Assembly: GCF_029774175.1 (NCBI RefSeq)
Contig: NZ_CP103834.1
Coordinates: forward strand, 1,787,501 to 1,851,500
Direction of reading: 5' to 3'
Origin: Actinobacillus genomosp. 1
GTDB taxonomy: Bacteria > Pseudomonadota > Gammaproteobacteria > Enterobacterales > Pasteurellaceae
Length of the DNA: 64,000 nt
A program made the translations under genes and the position numbers. The notes below the pieces were generated by a model. It made no database searches. It was not told where the DNA came from and saw only the letters and a list, made by a program, of their open reading frames with translations. This document shows, piece by piece, positions 61,394 to 64,000 of this stretch (position 1 is the first letter of the stretch; every line of letters begins with the position of its first letter).

Positions 61394-62572
61394 TTAGTCA
61401 AATAAACTCTTAACGGTTAAGACCACCCAATCCCACGCTTTACCGAAAATACCCGCTTCCGGTACATCCTGTAAAACTTGCAAATCGTTACTCGCTACGT
61501 CTTTACCGTCTAATTGATAAATCACTTTACCGATTACCTGACCTTTTGCTAAAGGTGCTTCAAGATTTTTACGTTCAAGTTCATAACGCGCTTTTAATTC
61601 CGATGCTTTACCTTTCGGTACAGTCACGAAGTTATCTTGCACCGAACCAAGTTGAACTTTGCTCGCCTCGCCGTAATAAACGCTTTGCTCGGAAACCGCC
61701 TGACCCGCTTGTAATGATTTTACCGTTTCGAAATTAGCAAAACCCCATTGAAGCAATTTTTTACTTTCAACTTCACGGCCTTTATAAGTCGGCACACCCA
61801 TTACCACCGAAATTAAACGGGTATTACTATTCGTTGCCGATGCGACTAAATTATAGCCGGCTTGATTAGTATGCCCGGTTTTCATACCGTCCACATTAAT
61901 CGTTTTATCCCAAAGTAATCCGTTACGGTTCGGTTGCGGTTTTTTAATGTTGTACTTAAATTCTTTTTCTGCGTAAATTTTATATTCTTCCGGCTGATCT
62001 CGAATCACATGCGCACCGATAATCGCCATATCACGTGCCGATGAGTATTGATCCGGGTCGTCCAAACCGTGCACGGTCGTAAAGTTAGTATTTTTTAAAC
62101 CGAATTGCTGACCGAATTTATTCATTTGGTCAATAAAAGCTTGTTGAGAACCTGAAGTATGCTCTGCCAAAGCCACCGCCGCATCGTTACCTGAAACGAT
62201 AATTAAACCTCGCATTAAATCGGCAACCGATACTTGCGTATTTAAATCCAAGAACATTAACGAAGATCCCGGAAACTTCTGTGCCCAAGAATTTTCCGTT
62301 ACGGTTACCATATCGCTGTTTTTCACTTTGCCTTGTTTAAGCGCATCACCTACCACGTAACTGGTCATCATTTTAGTTAATGAGGCGGGATATTGACGTT
62401 GGTCCGGATTTAAACTCGCTAACACATTACCCGAGTTATAATCCATTAAAATATAGGTCTGTGCATTTAATTGCGGTGCCGAAATACCGAAGTCCACATT
62501 TGCGTCTGCATGAACAAACGGAGAAACGGCTAAAGCACAAAGGCTTACGGATTTTAATAACGTTCTTTTCAT
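61394..62572 (-). CDS. dacA: D-alanyl-D-alanine carboxypeptidase (PBP5/6 type)
   Basis: A 392-residue low-molecular-weight penicillin-binding protein that trims the terminal D-Ala of peptidoglycan pentapeptides. It has signal peptide MKRTLLKSVSLCALAVSPFVHA, catalytic SxxK in PASLTKMMTSY, SGN in VSGNDAAVALAEH and KTG in DGMKTGHTNQAGYN. A C-terminal beta domain and an amphipathic membrane anchor (AWDWVVLTVKSLF) follow. The ATG at 62572 starts the signal peptide; the frame is open 45 nt upstream. Confidence 0.96.
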   Translation of the reverse strand: MKRTLLKSVSLCALAVSPFVHADANVDFGISAPQLNAQTYILMDYNSGNVLASLNPDQRQYPASLTKMMTSYVVGDALKQGKVKNSDMVTVTENSWAQKFPGSSLMFLDLNTQVSVADLMRGLIIVSGNDAAVALAEHTSGSQQAFIDQMNKFGQQFGLKNTNFTTVHGLDDPDQYSSARDMAIIGAHVIRDQPEEYKIYAEKEFKYNIKKPQPNRNGLLWDKTINVDGMKTGHTNQAGYNLVASATNSNTRLISVVMGVPTYKGREVESKKLLQWGFANFETVKSLQAGQAVSEQSVYYGEASKVQLGSVQDNFVTVPKGKASELKARYELERKNLEAPLAKGQVIGKVIYQLDGKDVASNDLQVLQDVPEAGIFGKAWDWVVLTVKSLFD

Positions 62573-62667
62573 AAAAGCATCCAATTCTTTGGGGAAACAA
62601 CAGGTGGTATAAAGCAAACAAGGGCTTGTTGAAACTCAACAAACCCTGATGCGAGATATAAAATATT

Positions 62668-63225
62668 CTAAATATCTTCTTCGCTCGCTACAGAAGTAGC
62701 TTTTTTATTTTTATTTAGCACGGCTAACTTAACGTGTGCGGTGCCGGCTCCATGTATTCCCAATTGGCGCGCGGCTGCTTTAGATAAATCCACCACACGA
62801 GTATGAGCATACGGCCCGCGATCATTCACACGAACAACAACCGAACGACCATTACGAGTATTGGTTACTTCCACTAAAGTACCGAAAGGTAATGTTTTGT
62901 GCGCTGCGGTCATTTCCGAATTGCTAAATCTTTCGCCGTTTGCGGTACGGCGTCCGTTAAATTTATCTGCATAGTAACTTGCAACACCAGACTGATAGTG
63001 GTTACGAGCAGTATGTTTATGTTGTTCTTTAAGCGACTTTTTAACAGTTTTGACTGATTTTTTCGCTTTAAGAGCGGTTTGTTTTACCGCTTTTTTTGCA
63101 GTTTTAGAAACGATGTGCTTCTTTATGACTGCTGTTTTTGCGTGTTTGGTTGCTGCAACAGAATTCAATGATCCTAATGTTAAGAATCCAGCTAACAACA
63201 GGGTTACCATTTTACTTAATCGCAT
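62668..63225 (-). CDS. rlpA: RlpA-like protein (double-psi beta-barrel)
   Basis: A 185-residue secreted protein. The signal peptide MRLSKMVTLLLAGFLTLGSLNSVAA has no lipobox cysteine. A Lys/Ala-rich linker (about 27-78) precedes the DPBB domain (SGVASYYADKFNGRRTANGERF, AAHKTLPFGTLVEVTN, VVVRVNDRGPYAHTRVVDLSKAAA). There is no C-terminal SPOR domain, so it is shorter than E. coli RlpA (362), a lipoprotein, and may not bind denuded glycan in the same way. It lies between rodA and dacA. Confidence 0.88.
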   Translation of the reverse strand: MRLSKMVTLLLAGFLTLGSLNSVAATKHAKTAVIKKHIVSKTAKKAVKQTALKAKKSVKTVKKSLKEQHKHTARNHYQSGVASYYADKFNGRRTANGERFSNSEMTAAHKTLPFGTLVEVTNTRNGRSVVVRVNDRGPYAHTRVVDLSKAAARQLGIHGAGTAHVKLAVLNKNKKATSVASEEDI

Positions 63226-63399
63226 AAGTTTTCCTCATTTAGATATCGTACTGTGTAACGATGTGTTTTGCCCACAAAACAGGATTATCTTGTGGTGGCT
63301 GTTAATCTTTCTTTTGATAGATAACTGCTCTTGTATGTGCTTTTTGATACCGCAAAAAAGCAAAAGTTCAAACCCTATATTCAGCCTGTAGGGTTCAAA

Positions 63400-64000
63400 T
63401 TAAAGTTTACTATACGGGTTGTTACCGCTGATACGCTTACGATGAACATAAGCGGACATCATCAACCCGAATGCCGCCATGAGCGTCACATAAGAGGTTC
63501 CCCCATAGCTAAACAGCGGTAAGGGTACACCAACTACAGGTAAAATACCACTCACCATACCAATGTTTACAAAAACATAAACAAAGAAAAGCAATGCGGT
63601 ACCGCCCGAAATAAGTCGTCCGAAGGCAGAATCACTCTTGGCTCCCATGACTAAACCTCTGGCAATTATGAACAAATAAATCGCCAATAAGATTAAAATA
63701 CCGACCATACCGTGTTCTTCACTGAGTACGGCAAAAATAAAATCGGTATGCGGTTCGGGTAAAAACTCAAGTTGCGACTGTGTGCCTTCCATCCAGCCTT
63801 TACCGTTAATGCCGCCCGAACCGATGGCAATTTTCGATTGAATAATATGATAACCGGCTCCCAGCGGGTCTTTTTCCGGATCAATCAAGGTCATCACACG
63901 GGTTTTTTGATAATCATGCATCAAGAAAAACCACATAATCGGAATAAAACCGGCGAGAAAAACTACACCGGCACTAATTAACTTCCAGCTTAAACCCGCC
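63400..64000 (-). CDS. rodA: Rod-shape peptidoglycan glycosyltransferase RodA, C-terminal part (partial)
   Basis: The last ~200 codons of a SEDS-family protein; the 5' part lies beyond the window. Visible motifs are DPEKDPLGAGYHIIQSKIAIGSGGINGKGW, LPEPHTDFIFAVLSEEHG and FSYGGTSYVTLMAAFGLMMS. The frame stays open to the window edge through LSWKLISAGVVFLAGFIPIM, so the ATG at 63936 is not the start. RodA polymerises lateral-wall peptidoglycan with PBP2. Confidence 0.96.
   Translation of the reverse strand, partial: AGLSWKLISAGVVFLAGFIPIMWFFLMHDYQKTRVMTLIDPEKDPLGAGYHIIQSKIAIGSGGINGKGWMEGTQSQLEFLPEPHTDFIFAVLSEEHGMVGILILLAIYLFIIARGLVMGAKSDSAFGRLISGGTALLFFVYVFVNIGMVSGILPVVGVPLPLFSYGGTSYVTLMAAFGLMMSAYVHRKRISGNNPYSKL

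Overview
The window is a chromosomal segment of a Pasteurellaceae bacterium. The best fit is Actinobacillus pleuropneumoniae or a very close relative. The decamer ACAAGCGGTC, the DNA-uptake signal of the Actinobacillus/Mannheimia branch (not the Haemophilus AAGTGCGGT form), recurs throughout. The gene order ydeN-like / cps / cpxDCBA / modF is the known capsule locus arrangement of A. pleuropneumoniae. No phage, transposon or CRISPR array was seen.

Layout. (1) 0-1.1 kb: 5' part of a 16S rRNA gene and a tRNA Arg-His-Pro cluster upstream of it, all on the minus strand. (2) 1.2-15 kb: the enterobacterial common antigen (ECA) set, wecA-wzzE-wecB-wecC-wecD-wecE-wzxE and wecF-wzyE-wecG, all on the minus strand but split by a plus-strand hcp-hcr pair (nitric oxide / hydroxylamine detoxification). 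(3) 15-26.5 kb: housekeeping genes: hemL, an MFS transporter, murJ, rpsT (UUG start), trkA, rsmB, then the selenocysteine machinery selB-selA with selC divergent, and mioC. (4) 26.5-33.8 kb: a yiaKLMNO-lyxK type operon (2,3-diketo-L-gulonate / L-xylulose use) with two tandem TRAP solute-binding proteins and short palindromes in its gaps. (5) 34-35.2 kb: a YdeN-like hydrolase and a lipoprotein. (6) 35.5-51.8 kb: the capsule locus. AT-rich serotype-specific cps genes on the minus strand diverge from the cpxDCBA export genes on the plus strand. (7) 52-64 kb: modF, fmt, a TAXI-type solute-binding protein, yigZ-trkH-hemG, mscL, and the conserved rodA-rlpA-dacA-ybeD-lipB-lipA cluster, with rodA running off the window.

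How the parts work together. The capsule genes encode a glycerol-3-phosphate cytidylyltransferase, two CDP-glycerol glycerophosphotransferase-type proteins (one fused to TPRs and a GT4 glycosyltransferase) and a LicD-like protein. This points to a teichoic-acid-like (glycosyl)glycerol-phosphate polymer exported by the CpxDCBA ABC system. The distal block adds a glycosyltransferase-like protein, a nucleotidyltransferase, a hexapeptide acetyltransferase, a small HAD phosphatase and an unusual nucleotidyltransferase-kinase fusion. This block looks like a pathway for an activated substituent whose identity I cannot read from sequence. Between the two blocks lies an XcbB/CpsF-type gene broken by at least three lesions, two of them in A-tracts. 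These capsule features, with the split ECA cluster and the repeat content of the yia operon, are the most interesting parts of the window.
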